Assembly (NCBI GenBank): GCA_963556195.1 | Contig: OY744551.1 | Span: 13,065,096 to 13,129,095 of the forward strand | Direction: 5' to 3' | DNA length: 64,000 nt | Source of the DNA: Sepiola atlantica | Taxonomy: Eukaryota; Mollusca; Cephalopoda; Sepiida; Sepiolidae | In this document: piece by piece, positions 47,331-59,055 of the stretch | Layout of the letters: the number at the start of each line of letters is the position of its first letter | Numbering within the stretch: the first letter of the stretch is position 1 | Program-made: the position numbers and the translations under genes | The notes under the pieces: generated by a model | The model's input: the letters and a program-made list of their open reading frames with translations, nothing else | Databases searched by the model: none | Told to the model about the DNA's origin: nothing

Positions 47331-48023
47331 TTACTTCAATTTTATAATTCTTCAAACGTAGGTGAATCTAAAAAGATGTTTACAAACGACATATTGGATT
47401 TGCGACCTCCGTTATTTCACAAACATGCTAGTCTGTCCTATCGGGTCTTATAGAGAAATAGTTTCCTGTACTTGAGTCCCACTTTTGTCACGGTCGCATT
47501 TTGTTGGTAACGACAAGACAGTTACGTAACAGGAAGCAAACAAAAATGTACGTAATCCTCGGGTTCAAATATGCGTGCATACAGGATGGGAGGGGAATGG
47601 GAAATTCTTACTCCCGACACATGTGAAAATGCAAAGACAAACAGCAAGCACTTCGTGAAAGAACAGAAGACCATCACACGTTGAAAGATTAAAATAACAA
47701 CATTTATTTCTATAAAATGAATAAATAAGGACAGGATTTAAACACGAAACTATAGCCTAACTTACAAACTACTATTTATGCACCTTCAGAGTCTATGCGA
47801 ATAGAATGTCCGAATCTTCAACATGAATAAATGGTTGCGGTGGCGACGAAAGGGTTCAACTAATGTTGTTTCATCGTTCGGTAATTTAGCAGATTATACA
47901 TGCAAGGATTTTGCACAGTGCGATAATTCGAGGGTGTACAAGGCACATAAATTTTGCGCAAAAATATTTTCTTCAAGTTTTCTTTTGGATTTGTCGCGTT
48001 TCTCCGTTTCGTGGTAAAATATA

Positions 48024-48345
48024 TATATATATGGTTGAACAGGAGTGCCAACTTCTGTGTATTCCTTTTGTGATCCAATCTTTCTATTCGTCGAACGATA
48101 GATCTTGTACTATTAACCATGGAGTGTAGGAAATCTCCATATTTTACGAACACGTTTTCGACCATAATTGGTCGTCTTCAGGCGGATGATTGATCAATGC
48201 AAAATAAAATTGGTGAATTTATTAAGAAGGCGTTTCCATGTGATTAAAACATTAAAAACATTCAATAGCATTTCAACACGCGTTCGCACTCCTCATAACG
48301 AGCATTTATGATGTTGGGCCTTTTTAAATAAATGCACCAATTTTA
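48024..48345 (-). mobile_element. Isolated Penelope-like terminal repeat
   Basis: Minus-strand copy of the repeat at 11246-11600, including the [14 protein letters not shown] segment, with a hammerhead-like core at about 48150-48190 altered downstream of GAAAACGT. It stops at a short (TA)n tract at 48018-48031, like the other copies. Confidence 0.75.
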
Positions 48346-48515
48346 TTCACAAGAAACAGTTCGCAGTAGTCAGCGTAGTCGCGGAAGAAAGTTAGTACTA
48401 TATATGAGTGTCGTACTCTGAGTTCAAACATCCTTATTATAAATATTGATGAGACAAATTACTTCATTTACAAAACACATTTGATCATCTATGAGTCTAC
48501 TAATCATAGAGGCAA

Positions 48516-48720
48516 CTCATGAAAAAGAATTTCCAAATTTACATGGCAAATATACACGGTGAACCAAGTGCAAAAGAGATAGAAATAGTTCTCTCAAAAG
48601 AACGGTTGGAATCTTTAAAAAGATCTCTTGGCTTGAATATCTGAAATAGTGGGTTAATGTCTGTCATCGAGTAAGATGCTCCATTTCCATCGAAAACAAA
48701 ATGATAAGAAAATAGCATTT
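48516..48720 (+). pseudogene. R2-like LINE 3' end
   Basis: LMKKNFQIYMANIHGEPSAK, then LKRSLGLNI and TGA at 48642; same C-terminal motif order as the copies at 25690 and 35155, with an A-rich UTR. Confidence 0.55.
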
Positions 48721-50972
48721 TACTTTCAGCAGATATGAGATAGTAAAGGCAACCACGGATGAACGCTATCTCTGTCATGGACCGGAACCTACAGCTCAAC
48801 GATTGAAGCCAAAGAGATTATTACTCAGCCATATCTCAGGAAGACCAGCCAACATTTGTGAACCAGACTGCTACAGAATGGCCCCTTTTCTACTTGCATG
48901 GAAATCCTTCTTCTGAGACCCTGACTCCTGGCTCAGAGGAACTTTGGGTCAAGTGGAAAACACTCAAGCGTCTGAGAACGGGAATAGGCGATTACATTTT
49001 GTTATGGCTATATGAAGCTACAAAACCGACCCAACCATCTTGTAAGATCTTTCAGAGTACAATAAAAATGCAAAGTACTGTGTAAAATAGTGGGTTTCTG
49101 TTGTATGACCACATGCTTCAACAACATGTACTGTAGAACGTATATTAATTTTCTTTTTATAGCCACAACATTTCTATCTCTTTTAAACTCTACTTTAAAT
49201 CTAATTTAGATATTAATTAATCAAGAGCCATTTTGGCACACAATATTCGTTTACTCTTGACCACTAAGCTTCTTTAAAGTTCTGATTAGAAATTTAACTT
49301 TATTTAAAAATATTTTTATTCCTATCAAATTATACTTTCCTGGTAGTGTTTGTGTATAGATACATTTATTTAACTCCCGTCAAAACATTGATTTCCTCTA
49401 CGTAAGTAAGTAAATGCAAAGATACTCTTTCGTAGTCAGGATATCGATACGTAAAAAATCGAGTATCATACTTTCAAGTTGTGCAGGGCTGGGAGCAGAA
49501 GTTTCTTGTTTCTTCAATATTCACTAAGAACTAACAGCCGTTGTTGGTTTAAAATCAATCGAACAAAAACCAGAAAAAAATTTAAATGGATGACCCGTTC
49601 ATTTATTATGTTTTTCCATATAAGTCGAAATTTTAAAAGGGAAAGAGAAACCAATCTCAGTTTGTTTTATTTATTCCTTTTAAATACGTTTACTTCAGTT
49701 TGCTTCTAGTCACTTTCTAACTAACTCACAATAGTTTCTGACTTTTTAGATAACCTCACTTTCATATTATTAACACCTCTCTTACTTCACATTTTTATTT
49801 TCACACGATTTTTTTCACATCTAACCTTTTGACCCCGCCAGACAATCCATTCCCCGCAGTTCCTGAATACTTTTAAAGATATTCCCACGGAAATTATCGG
49901 TTGTTTACACTAGTTTAAATACACAATCTTCAATTTACAAGACATTAATTAAATTTAATAGAGTGTTTAATATAATTTTGCCCAAATAAGAAATTAAAAT
50001 GCTAGTAAATATATGCCCCCCTCCGGTCCCATATTTTCGCTGGACTGGGATGAGTATGTACAATACTTAGTTTAAGATGAATAAATTGTTTGGACTATTA
50101 AAATAATTTCCAACGCTATAATGTTTACCTATTCATTTATTTATTGTTTTGATCTCTTATGTTTGAATTCATGCTTTGAAACACGACGTCAATCATAAAT
50201 CAATGACGTCACGCCGAAGCTATTATTATTAAGTCAAGGTACTTTTTCATGCTCTATTTATAAGACAGTCCGAACTGGCCACAAGTAATTTTCTGCAAAG
50301 GGGAGATAACTCAATTTACAACTAAACCACGCAACAGACACCTAATTTTGGCGGGCTGGATGCAAGAATACTTTGTCCGTCCTCTTTTGCAAGCTGTGTT
50401 TGATGGGAGAAGATGACAAGAAATGCTGCTTCCTTCCTTGGAATGTAATCACCAACCAGTCAACATCCAAGGACCTTCCCTTCATTTTGTACCTGACGCA
50501 TTCAAGAGAGCTATCTATACCGACGTTGATTGGTCATATTTTATAGTTGGTTTTTATTCAAGCCATAAAATACAATTAGTTTTGCAAAACGTTTCCCGTC
50601 TTGGCAATGTATTATTTACTATTAATGCAAGATCCTGAATTTGTAAACGTAGCTAAATAAAATAAAGTTAAATGTATTTCCTTTTGATAAATGTGAAGCA
50701 CGAACGCAGCTCCGCAATATTATTGCTATTAATAAAATAAAGTAAAACTTATTTCGTTTTTATGGATGTAAAAAAGTGAAATCACATCCAGAGTCCAGGA
50801 TGACATTGCTGAACGACAACAAACTAAAGAATGTTAAAGCAACCCAAGAATGATAAATCACATGCGACAAACTATCATTTACCGTGTGTACGTGACATCA
50901 TGCGGGGTTAATTTTAACGTGTTTCAATAAGATAATATGATACAGCAATGATTAACATTGTTATTTGTAATA
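48721..50972. other. No recognisable gene
   Basis: Holds repeat pieces at 50173-50235 and 50265-50345; the rest is unassigned. Confidence 0.5.
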
Positions 50973-51819
50973 CCCTGCACAGTAAGATCAGACGCTGCAA
51001 TACAACAACAGACTAATCTGATGCGCAGAATTGCATTGCTTCTTGATACAGAGAGCAGCAGGAGTGTTAGTGCCGCCTTCTCCACCGAAACTGTGACTTC
51101 TCATCATCGACGACTTATGTAGGCAGGCTTCGTACCTGCTATTATACGTTGTATGTTAAAAAAAATAGAGACTTTTTAGGAAAAGGTATCCGAGAAAATT
51201 CCAGTACTTACGTCATAAATTCCGAGTTTCACCGAATACTTTGGGGACTGGCGAATGTTTACGAAATTAACCGAATGTTTACGAAATTAACCGAACAAAC
51301 TAAATATATTATTATATGTATTTTTGCGAAGAAGTTAAAAGAAAAACAAATTCATTTTATTTTGTATTTAAGTGTATTCTGTAATGTTGTTTCGGTACTT
51401 CTACACAATACGAACTGAACTGAGTTTTTTAAAATCCTAATAATTAACTAACCATTACTTAATCATAACCTTACCCTAACCTAACCTCAAACTAACTCCA
51501 ACTTATCTCAACACTAATCCTAACCTTACCGTAAACTAACCCTAACCTCATACTAAACTGTTTAGTACATGTAAATGAAAGAGTATACAACAAATATCCA
51601 AATGAAATGTAACAGACGTAATAAGGATGTCCAAAATATTATGTAAACCTCGTAAATTGATCTTTCTAATTGATTGAAAATAGTCGTCTGCTAAGAAACA
51701 TCTATTTTTTATTTGTATATTTCTATAAAAGTCAGAATTTCATTCGACTTTCTTAGTTTGTATTCGGAACTGGTTACGTCACGATTACGTCACGTATTAC
51801 GTATCAATGGATACCTATT

Positions 51820-52075
51820 CATAACAAGTATTAAGAAAATATTACGTCGATGCATTTTATTAAAATTTTAACGATAGTTATTAGACATCATTTAATAAAT
51901 ATTCCAAAAAATGTTTATTTATGGTATTTTAAAGGGTCGTCAGAATGTATACGATGGGCACAACCTCTCATTTGAAATTTAAAATGTTTATGTATGTGCC
52001 TTTAATTTGATCAATAGCCATTAGACACTAATTAAGCACGATTCGCTGAATTTCAATGTTTTTTCAAGACTTCTA
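51820..52075 (+). repeat. Dispersed repeat related to 27000-27290
   Basis: Both contain ATTTTAAC..TTAGACAT..TTTAATAAATATT, ATTTTAAA(G)..GGGCACAACCTC-like and CATTAGA stretches in order. Confidence 0.45.
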
Positions 52076-52237
52076 ACGCTGAAGCCTAACATTGCGAACA
52101 TGTTCTAGAATGAAAATCATGTAATTGATGTTGACCAAAATTGGAATGATGATTTTGCAATAAAGTTTTAGTATTATTATATATTGATGTTAATCTTCGT
52201 AAGTGGTCATAAAAGTGCTGTAAAACTATTCTAGTAT

Positions 52238-52284
52238 ATTAACTTTCTTATTAACTTTCTTATTAACTTTCTTATTAACTTTCT
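52238..52284 (+). repeat. 12-bp tandem repeat
   Basis: Four copies of ATTAACTTTCTT. Confidence 0.85.
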
Positions 52285-52689
52285 GTACACACACGACAAG
52301 TCATTTTATTAACCGTTTTGGTTCTTACATATGCCGTTGTTCTTTTGATGAATTATTATATTTAAATAGGATTTTGTAAGTTAATATGAATATCATGTCA
52401 TTATAAATTGAACAAAATTGTTATTAAAATATAACTAATGTTGTCAAAGTGATGTTTTTAATTTTTTTGAATAAAATTAATGGATTGAAATTCATGACAA
52501 AATCTCTCATCTTTTATATATAAAAAATTGCTAACAATGTAAAAAAATATTTGTTATTCGAAAGTTTAAATGCTACCCAATTTTATTTAAGTTTCGAAGT
52601 ATTTAATTATGTGTTCGACTATTCAGAAAAGATTACAATGGCCGACGTTTTACGAAGAGATCGAAAGGCGTTTTGATTCTTCTTCTTCT

Positions 52690-52925
52690 TTCGTGTGAAT
52701 CAGATGATTCTGGTGTTGGCATTAGTTTCCCCGATGTTTTTCAAGTTAGAAAACTTTCTGGAAAGACATCGGGTATTTACAGGAAGGACCACGAGAAGGT
52801 TGCCAACATCCCTAAGGGAAAGTGATACTGTGAAACCGACTGGATTCGAACTTGGAACACCCAGGTCTTCAGTCCTTGTCATCATCCACTTAACCACCGT
52901 CACCTCCCGGCGTTTTGATTGATTG
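52690..52925 (-). mobile_element. tRNA-derived SINE
   Basis: Minus strand: box A-like GGTGGTTAAGTGG, anticodon-arm-like CTGAAGAC, box B AGTTCGAATCC, then a tRNA-unrelated body ending at a (GAA)n tail (52678-52690). An open frame across both strands here is incidental. Confidence 0.65.
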
Positions 52926-53689
52926 ACCTTCATAAGTAAATGATTTTAGAATAGGATTTTTAAATATTCGTTTAATTTTACACTATTGCATTTTTTTATT
53001 TCAATTAATTATTTATGATTAATATTGAATAAAATAATGATTATATGCAATTATTAATGATACGCTGGCGCAAGAAATACACACCCGTTAAATTATCTGA
53101 TAATTTTAGGAATATAGATATTAACATTACAAGTACGCTGACTCGTGGGACTAGATAACTATTCGTTGTTGTCCTCCGTCTGTATCAAGAAGCAATGCAG
53201 TTCTGCGCATCAGATTAGTCTGTTGTTGTATTGCAGCGTCTGATCTTACTGTGCAGGCCTATCGTGAGTCGGCAGACCTAATTGCAGTTGCCGCAGATGT
53301 AAGTGATATCTGTTCTGAAAGCTGTTTCAGCTTTCTGCCGCCTGTACTCTCTCCTATCCCTCCACTGCTGGTTTCTCCTCTCCTCACTTCTTTTGGAGCA
53401 ACCCTGCACAGCATTTCTCAAACAGCCACGGACATTCAAAGAAAACGTCACACATGCCCTTTTTGAGTCGTCATATTTGAGTTTTCAAATAACGTCGTTC
53501 AAGGGTCGTTTATAATATATGACCTTTCAAAACATAAAATTCGAACACCTATAGTTTGTTGGATTGTCATGTTACGTGGGGAGTGTGTTTAATTCATTTT
53601 TAATGCGACATTTACATCAACACGGACAGCATAATTGTCTATGACAGCACCCCGAAAAACACTGATCATTAATGTCTCACTGATTGTTT

Positions 53690-54360
53690 CTTCGGATTGA
53701 GGGCATATGGTGCAAAAGAAAAACAGGCTTGTTGATGCTTACATTTGTAAAACCAAGATTTTACCCTTCTATTAACAACGCTTGGATCGTTGCGTTATCC
53801 ATGTCACAATGAATGATTCTCTTCTTGAGAAATCCCCTTGTTTTGATAAGCTAATAGGACTGACTTTAATTCCAGATCTAAAATGGACGACTTACTGGAC
53901 GTATGTTGTTAAATCCGCCCAAAAAGTACTTGACTCTTAATCTAATATAACTTCAGATGGAGTACTGCTGTTACATCTGGGTAAGATCTTCTCACAGTAC
54001 TCTTTCCTGCCTAGCAGTTAAACATCGACTCTGAAATTCAGAAGCGGATAATCGTTTCTGTACCTTAAATATCCTTTCTCACAGAAAAGACGTTTGTAGT
54101 TTCTCTCTATCATTATTTCCATGGAACGGCTTGCCTGAGCTCTAATCTCTTGTTCTACCCTGTGAAACATTCACAGCAAGCATTCGTTTTATTACTACAA
54201 CTAAAAAGCTTTCCTTGCTTACTTCGTGTGCCTAGCGTCGGGCGGAATTTCCACAGCAGAGTTGTGTTGCAATGGCTTCTAGTCGTTGGAACACATCACA
54301 ACGGGACTGCTTCCCTTCAGACTTAAACAGGGTCGTCTGCAAATCAACTGCCGACAGATA
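53690..54360 (+). mobile_element. Jockey/CR1-like LINE fragment (Ty3 insertion target)
   Basis: Decayed coding sequence with stops and shifts. Recognisable pieces in order: a LTLIPDLKWTTY segment after an RT thumb region, a MEYCCYIW-like stretch near 53956, and an LFYPVKHSQQAF-like stretch. This is the C-terminal end of a jockey/CR1-group reverse transcriptase. The Ty3 element interrupts it at 54360, and flanking sequence resumes at 59316. Confidence 0.6.
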
Positions 54361-54609
54361 TGTTGTGTTCTGGTTATACGCTGAAAGCAAGAAGTGATAC
54401 GAAGCAATGAGGAATAGAGGTCAAAGCAAGGACAACAATCAACAACGTGTTACTTGTAGTTCGCCCGGTCGATCAAGAGAATGCTGACGTGTCCGGTGTT
54501 GTTTATATATACAATCAGAAAGAACAAAGGGGGATAATTACACATTACTATTGTTATGGTGCAAGGGAGACAACTGTTGTCATTTCCAAATGTACGATTG
54601 GATATTACA
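54361..54609 (-). repeat. 3' LTR of the Ty3/Gypsy element
   Basis: 249 bp, no difference from the 5' LTR over its whole length. Preceded on the element strand by the polypurine tract. Confidence 0.93.
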
Positions 54610-54623
54610 TCTCTCTCTTTCTC
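54610..54623 (-). promoter_or_regulatory. Polypurine tract of the Ty3/Gypsy element
   Basis: GAGAAAGAGAGAGA directly abuts the 3' LTR on the element strand, the expected plus-strand DNA primer. Confidence 0.7.
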
Positions 54624-54893
54624 AATTAAATGTACGCGTACTTACGTATGGTAAGGGAAGGGAGTTCAGTCAAGGTATGTTTCACCGATTAACAATTGTC
54701 TCAGTCAAGGAGGAATCGTTTTCTTTTCTGTCCTTTTTTTTTTTTTTAAATACACAATTGCAAACTACTTACGTCGTCTGCAGGATGGGGGGAGGGAATC
54801 GTCTTCGATTCTTCAGAATCAGAATCTGTTTCTTCTTCAGGGGAGCTGACGGAATTTCCAAAACAGAAATAGAGACTTTACTCACTCATCTAA

Positions 54894-55452
54894 CTATCTG
54901 ATATAGTCCTCAAGGCGTATCGGCGGGAGTCGTTTCCGTGTTGGATTACGTCTTACCACTGGTGGATTATGTTTTGGTATGGGCGGTAAATGCGTCTGGC
55001 CTTCGTGTCTGGAGTCAGAGTTTTCCTGTTGTGGATATGAGTATAACTCATCTTCAGAGTCTGATTCTATGTTTTCTCTGGGAAGATTATCTGGACTTAT
55101 CCGCTTTAAGTGAGAGGAATTCCGGGTAACTTGGTAGTCATCTCTTTGTGCTGTCACCATGCTATCCTTTATGCCGATAATCGTCAGTTGATTCGGGTCG
55201 AATGGTGGGGATAGCTTGTTGAGACGTTTCTGCTTGACAAGTACTTTGTCACCTAGGCAAAGAGGAGAGGCCTTTGTCTTTCTTTTTGTGTCGGCATAGA
55301 TCTTCATTTTCCTCTTCCCTCGTGCATCATTCTCCGCTATGTGAGTGTGAATCGGCTTTGACATGGGTTCTTTCAGAACAGCAGGTATGCCGATTTTCAT
55401 CTTCCTTCCAGTGAGGGCTTCGAATGGAGAAGTTTTGGTTGTACTGTGGGGG
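54894..55452 (-). pseudogene. Integrase C-terminal part of the Ty3/Gypsy Pol, displaced by a frameshift
   Basis: Continues the polyprotein in another frame from the C run at 55448-55452 to the stop at 54894. It opens with HSTTKTSPFEALTGRKM, the usual segment after RATP in Gypsy integrases, then has DKVLVKQ and a basic-acidic tail ending RLEDYIR. An open frame extends upstream to 55580 but that part overlaps the real Pol frame and is a shadow. Whether the one-base difference is a true mutation, a sequencing error in the homopolymer, or recoding cannot be decided here. Confidence 0.8.
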
Positions 55453-58400
55453 TGGCCCTGTATTGCCTTAGAAAATGGACTAGTTGGGTTTTCCAGTTCA
55501 GACCCTCCACAGTGGAGGCGCGAACATACTTGTTTAGTGTTCTCATAAACCGTTCGACCTCTCCATTCGCCTCTGGCCACGCAGGGGTAACTCTTCTGTG
55601 GCGGAATCCTGCTTGAGTGGAAAAATCCTTGAATTCTTGCCCTTGGAAGGGGGGACCATTGTCAGTCTTGACAATATCGGGGTATCCTTGTCTGGCAAAG
55701 ATTGCGTCAAGGCGGGGAATGACCACTTTTGCTGATGTCGAGGGGAGTATCTCTACTTCTGGGAACCTACTGTAGTCGTCGATGACGACCAGTACATAGT
55801 CTCCAGAAGGGAAAGGACCTGCGAAGTCCAGGGAGATTTCAGTCCATGGGGCAGCAGGGAGTGGTGTGGTGCGTATGGGCTCACGGCGTGATGATGTTGA
55901 GTTGGTAGCTTGACAAGGGATGCAGTTGCGCACTGTCTCCTCCACCAGCTTGTCAATTCCATGGAACCAGACCTTTTCCCTCATTAGCTGCTTCGTCTTA
56001 ACAACGCCCTGGTGTGTGTGGTGGGCTATGTCTACGGCTCTCTTCTGCAGGGTGGACGGGACCACCAGGCGGTGACCTCGAAGGATGAGACCATCATATG
56101 CAGATAGTTTATCTTTGACATGTGCGAGACAGGATAACTGCGGGTCGTTCCATTTTCCATCTGAAAGTGTTATCATCACTTTCTGTAGCAAGGGGTCTTT
56201 TCCCGTGGCTAGCTTCATCTCTTCGAGGGTGATCGACTTAGGTATGGCATGGTGAGCCACGTATCTTATATACGCCTCAGCTGAATTGTCCCTCTCGGGT
56301 TTGTGGTGAGGATGTCGACTGAGGTAGTCGGCGGGGTTCTGGTCATCTTTTCCCGGCCGATATACCAAGCTATACTCATATTGCATGAGGCGTAGGCGCC
56401 ATCGTTCGATTCTGGATGTAGCTGGTTTGAGACTTTTTACAATACCGAGAAGTGGTTTGTGGTCAGTGGTGATGGTGAACCTTGACCCATACAAATAAAG
56501 ATGAAAATGCTCAGCAGCGTATACAACGGCTAGCATTTCTCTCTCCGTCTGCGAGTATCGCTGTTCCACATCTGTGAGAGCACGGCTGGCATAACACAAG
56601 ACCTTTCCGTCTTGTGTAAGCATTGCCCCTAGTCCAACGGGGCTCGCGTCTACCAGTATGTTTGTCTCCTTGTTCTGATCGAAGTAGACCATAACTCCAG
56701 CTCCAGTCAGGGCCTTTTTTAATTTTATCACTGCCCTCTCTTCTGTCTCTGACCACCTCCATTCTCTGTCTTTTCTTGTGAGTTGTCGGAGTGGCTCGGT
56801 GACAGTGGCATAGTGCGGGATGAACCTGGCCACATATTGGACCATGCCCAGGAATGAGCGCACTTCTCCGACGTAGGTGGGCGATTTGCAGTTTGTAATT
56901 GCTGCTATTTTGTCTGGGTCTGGTGACACCCCTTTTTCGCTGAAGGTATGTCCAAAAAAAGTTATTTGTTTCACCGAGAAAAGGCACTTTTTCCTGTTTA
57001 GCCTGGCTCCGGCATTCTGTAGTCGTTCTAGCGTGGACCTCAAACTGGCATCATGTGAGGCTTGGTCACGTCCATAGACGATAATGTCGTCTGAGAGGTT
57101 TTTGACTCCTGGAATGCCCCTCAAAAGATCCGCAATGGCCTTTTGAAATATTTCAGAGGCTGCATTTACTCCGAACAACAGTCTCTTGTATCGGAATAGT
57201 CCAGCATGTGTGGTGAACGTGGTGATGTATCTGCTGGACTCCCCCAGCTCTAATTGGTGGTACGCGCTCGACATGTCCAGCTTGCTGAACACCTTTGAGT
57301 GGTTTAAATCGGCAAACAAGTCATCCACGGTCGGCATGGGATGTTTGACCCTTTGTATGGCTTCGTTTGCTTTTCGCATATCTATGCAGATTCGCACGCC
57401 ACTCGGTTTTTTGGGGACTATCACCACGGGACTTACCCAGGGGGTAGGTCCAGTAACATCCTCAATTACGTCCATCTCCTTGAGGCGTTTTAATTCCGAC
57501 TCGACGTTCTTCCTCACGTGAAAGGGTATTCTTCGTTGTCTCTGTGTCACCGGTGGGATCGAAGTATCGATGTGCAGCTTAACAGTGGGTCCAGAAATCT
57601 TTCCCATCTTTCCGTCGAATAATGAGGGGAATTCATCTGGGATAGATGTTGCCACATTGAACGTAAAATTGAAGGATATCATATCCAGTGCCTCAGCAGA
57701 GTGGGCACCGAGTAGATTTTGTAAATCGTGCCCGAACAAGGGGTTTTCATCGTTGATGACGAACATTTTTGCTTTGCAGCGTTTTCCTTTAAATTCAATG
57801 GGGGTATTGATGAATCCACGGACTGGCATGGCTTTTCTGGACCGATATGCAAATATCTGTGTGGCAGTGTTGTGTATTTTCGGCCTGTACTGGAGACCGT
57901 CGTACGTGCGTCCAGACATTATATTAACACTGGCACCGGTATCCAAAACGAAGGTCACTGGGGAGTCATTAACGAGGATGGTGGCTGTGGGTGCTTTTGT
58001 CGACGTGGGAGTTTTTATTGTGTAGACAGACTCATCACTCGACGTAGAAAGGGATTCTATATCATTTCGATATGAGTAAGAAATTTGTCTTACCGGTTTT
58101 GAATTACATACTTTTGCAAAGTGGTTCTTTTTCCGGCAATTTCGACATTCTTGACCCTTCGCTGGACACTTCACATGTGTTGCTGAGTATCCACAGTAGT
58201 GGCAGACACGTCCGGCGTCTTTGCCACGTGGCTGGGTCCTCGGAGTAAACTGGCGATTACTGCCTTGTGTGTGTCCGTAGTTGCGTTTTTCGTCGGTATT
58301 TTTTCTTTCTTTCTCTCTGCGTGTGTATTGCCTGCTGTCTCGTTTATTGTTATGTGACGACAGGGCATTAACCACCTCTTCCCGTTCAATGTCTTCGGCT

Positions 58401-58954
58401 CGTGTGCGAGCTAATTCAATTGCTCTGGCCTCGTCTAGCACTTGTTTGAGCGTGGAGTTGTCTCGAAGTGCCCTTCGTCTGACCTTAGAGGATGAACAGC
58501 CTTGGACGATCTGTGCGAGTATCTCCCGATCTGTATCCATGAAGTCACACGTGGACGCTAGTGTCCTCAGTCTCACATGAAATGAGTCTAGATTTTCGTC
58601 AGCATTTTGCGATGCGCGTCGAAATTTGAAAATCTCATAAGACATATTTCTTTGCGGTGTGAAATAGTCGGTCAGTGAGTTCTTTGTTACTTCGTATGTG
58701 TTTGGTGTCGTGTGATCCGTTTCGACGGTTGCACCAACGCCTTTTTGAATATCCGTGAAATTGTGGAAAATATCAAAAACTTCGTCACCTGCAAGGTGCA
58801 GCAAACACGCTTTTTTTCTACGGTCTTCTTGAATGTCTAAAGCCACGAACACATTCTCAAGTTTCTCCAACCACTTTTGCCAACGATTTGCGTTAGTACT
58901 CGGATTTTCGTGGACGCTAAAACTTGGAAAATTGGGTATTCCGTTGTAAGACAT
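55397..58954 (-). CDS. Ty3/Gypsy Gag-Pol polyprotein (to the frameshift)
   Basis: Single 1185-codon frame starting 112 nt after the 5' LTR. Gag occupies residues 1 to about 245. Two zinc knuckles follow: Cys251/Cys254/His260/Cys263 and Cys270/Cys273/His278/Cys283. The aspartic protease site is Asp338-Thr-Gly-Ala-Ser. Reverse transcriptase spans about 470-690, with Asp560 and a catalytic box LSDD (620-623) instead of the common YxDD. RNase H spans about 760-880 (Asp769, Glu806, Asp831). Integrase has an HHCC zinc site (His978, His981, Cys1011, Cys1014) and a DD35E triad (Asp1043, Asp1098, Glu1134). The last about 17 residues after RATP are out of frame, caused by a one-base loss in a C run (55448-55452). 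Gag and Pol are in one frame with no recoding site. Confidence 0.93.
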   Translation of the reverse strand: MSYNGIPNFPSFSVHENPSTNANRWQKWLEKLENVFVALDIQEDRRKKACLLHLAGDEVFDIFHNFTDIQKGVGATVETDHTTPNTYEVTKNSLTDYFTPQRNMSYEIFKFRRASQNADENLDSFHVRLRTLASTCDFMDTDREILAQIVQGCSSSKVRRRALRDNSTLKQVLDEARAIELARTRAEDIEREEVVNALSSHNNKRDSRQYTRREKERKNTDEKRNYGHTQGSNRQFTPRTQPRGKDAGRVCHYCGYSATHVKCPAKGQECRNCRKKNHFAKVCNSKPVRQISYSYRNDIESLSTSSDESVYTIKTPTSTKAPTATILVNDSPVTFVLDTGASVNIMSGRTYDGLQYRPKIHNTATQIFAYRSRKAMPVRGFINTPIEFKGKRCKAKMFVINDENPLFGHDLQNLLGAHSAEALDMISFNFTFNVATSIPDEFPSLFDGKMGKISGPTVKLHIDTSIPPVTQRQRRIPFHVRKNVESELKRLKEMDVIEDVTGPTPWVSPVVIVPKKPSGVRICIDMRKANEAIQRVKHPMPTVDDLFADLNHSKVFSKLDMSSAYHQLELGESSRYITTFTTHAGLFRYKRLLFGVNAASEIFQKAIADLLRGIPGVKNLSDDIIVYGRDQASHDASLRSTLERLQNAGARLNRKKCLFSVKQITFFGHTFSEKGVSPDPDKIAAITNCKSPTYVGEVRSFLGMVQYVARFIPHYATVTEPLRQLTRKDREWRWSETEERAVIKLKKALTGAGVMVYFDQNKETNILVDASPVGLGAMLTQDGKVLCYASRALTDVEQRYSQTEREMLAVVYAAEHFHLYLYGSRFTITTDHKPLLGIVKSLKPATSRIERWRLRLMQYEYSLVYRPGKDDQNPADYLSRHPHHKPERDNSAEAYIRYVAHHAIPKSITLEEMKLATGKDPLLQKVMITLSDGKWNDPQLSCLAHVKDKLSAYDGLILRGHRLVVPSTLQKRAVDIAHHTHQGVVKTKQLMREKVWFHGIDKLVEETVRNCIPCQATNSTSSRREPIRTTPLPAAPWTEISLDFAGPFPSGDYVLVVIDDYSRFPEVEILPSTSAKVVIPRLDAIFARQGYPDIVKTDNGPPFQGQEFKDFSTQAGFRHRRVTPAWPEANGEVERFMRTLNKYVRASTVEGLNWKTQLVHFLRQYRATPTVQPKLLHSKPSLEGR

Positions 58955-59055
58955 TTTTTTTTTTTTTTTGTAATTAAAAAAATTTGATTTTTTTTTTTTT
59001 TTAAATTAAACGTTAGCTCGTGTGTTCGATTACTGTGAGTTTTTTCGTTTGAATT

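Larger units (their letters stand above)
50974..53257. repeat. Inverted pair of 79-bp repeats flanking 2.1 kb
   Basis: 50974-51052 and 53179-53257 are reverse complements with one mismatch in 79. Both outer ends read CCTGCACAG. The interior has an old repeat (51820-52075), a 12-bp tandem array and a tRNA SINE, but no transposase. Confidence 0.75.

Noticed and set aside
51470..51560. Telomere remnant (CCTAAC-like units; also 32440, 62205)
   Set aside because: Units are degenerate and interspersed with variants; no run of TTAGGG.
56511..56987. 158-codon minus frame inside the Ty3 element
   Set aside because: Out-of-frame shadow of the reverse transcriptase/RNase H coding region.
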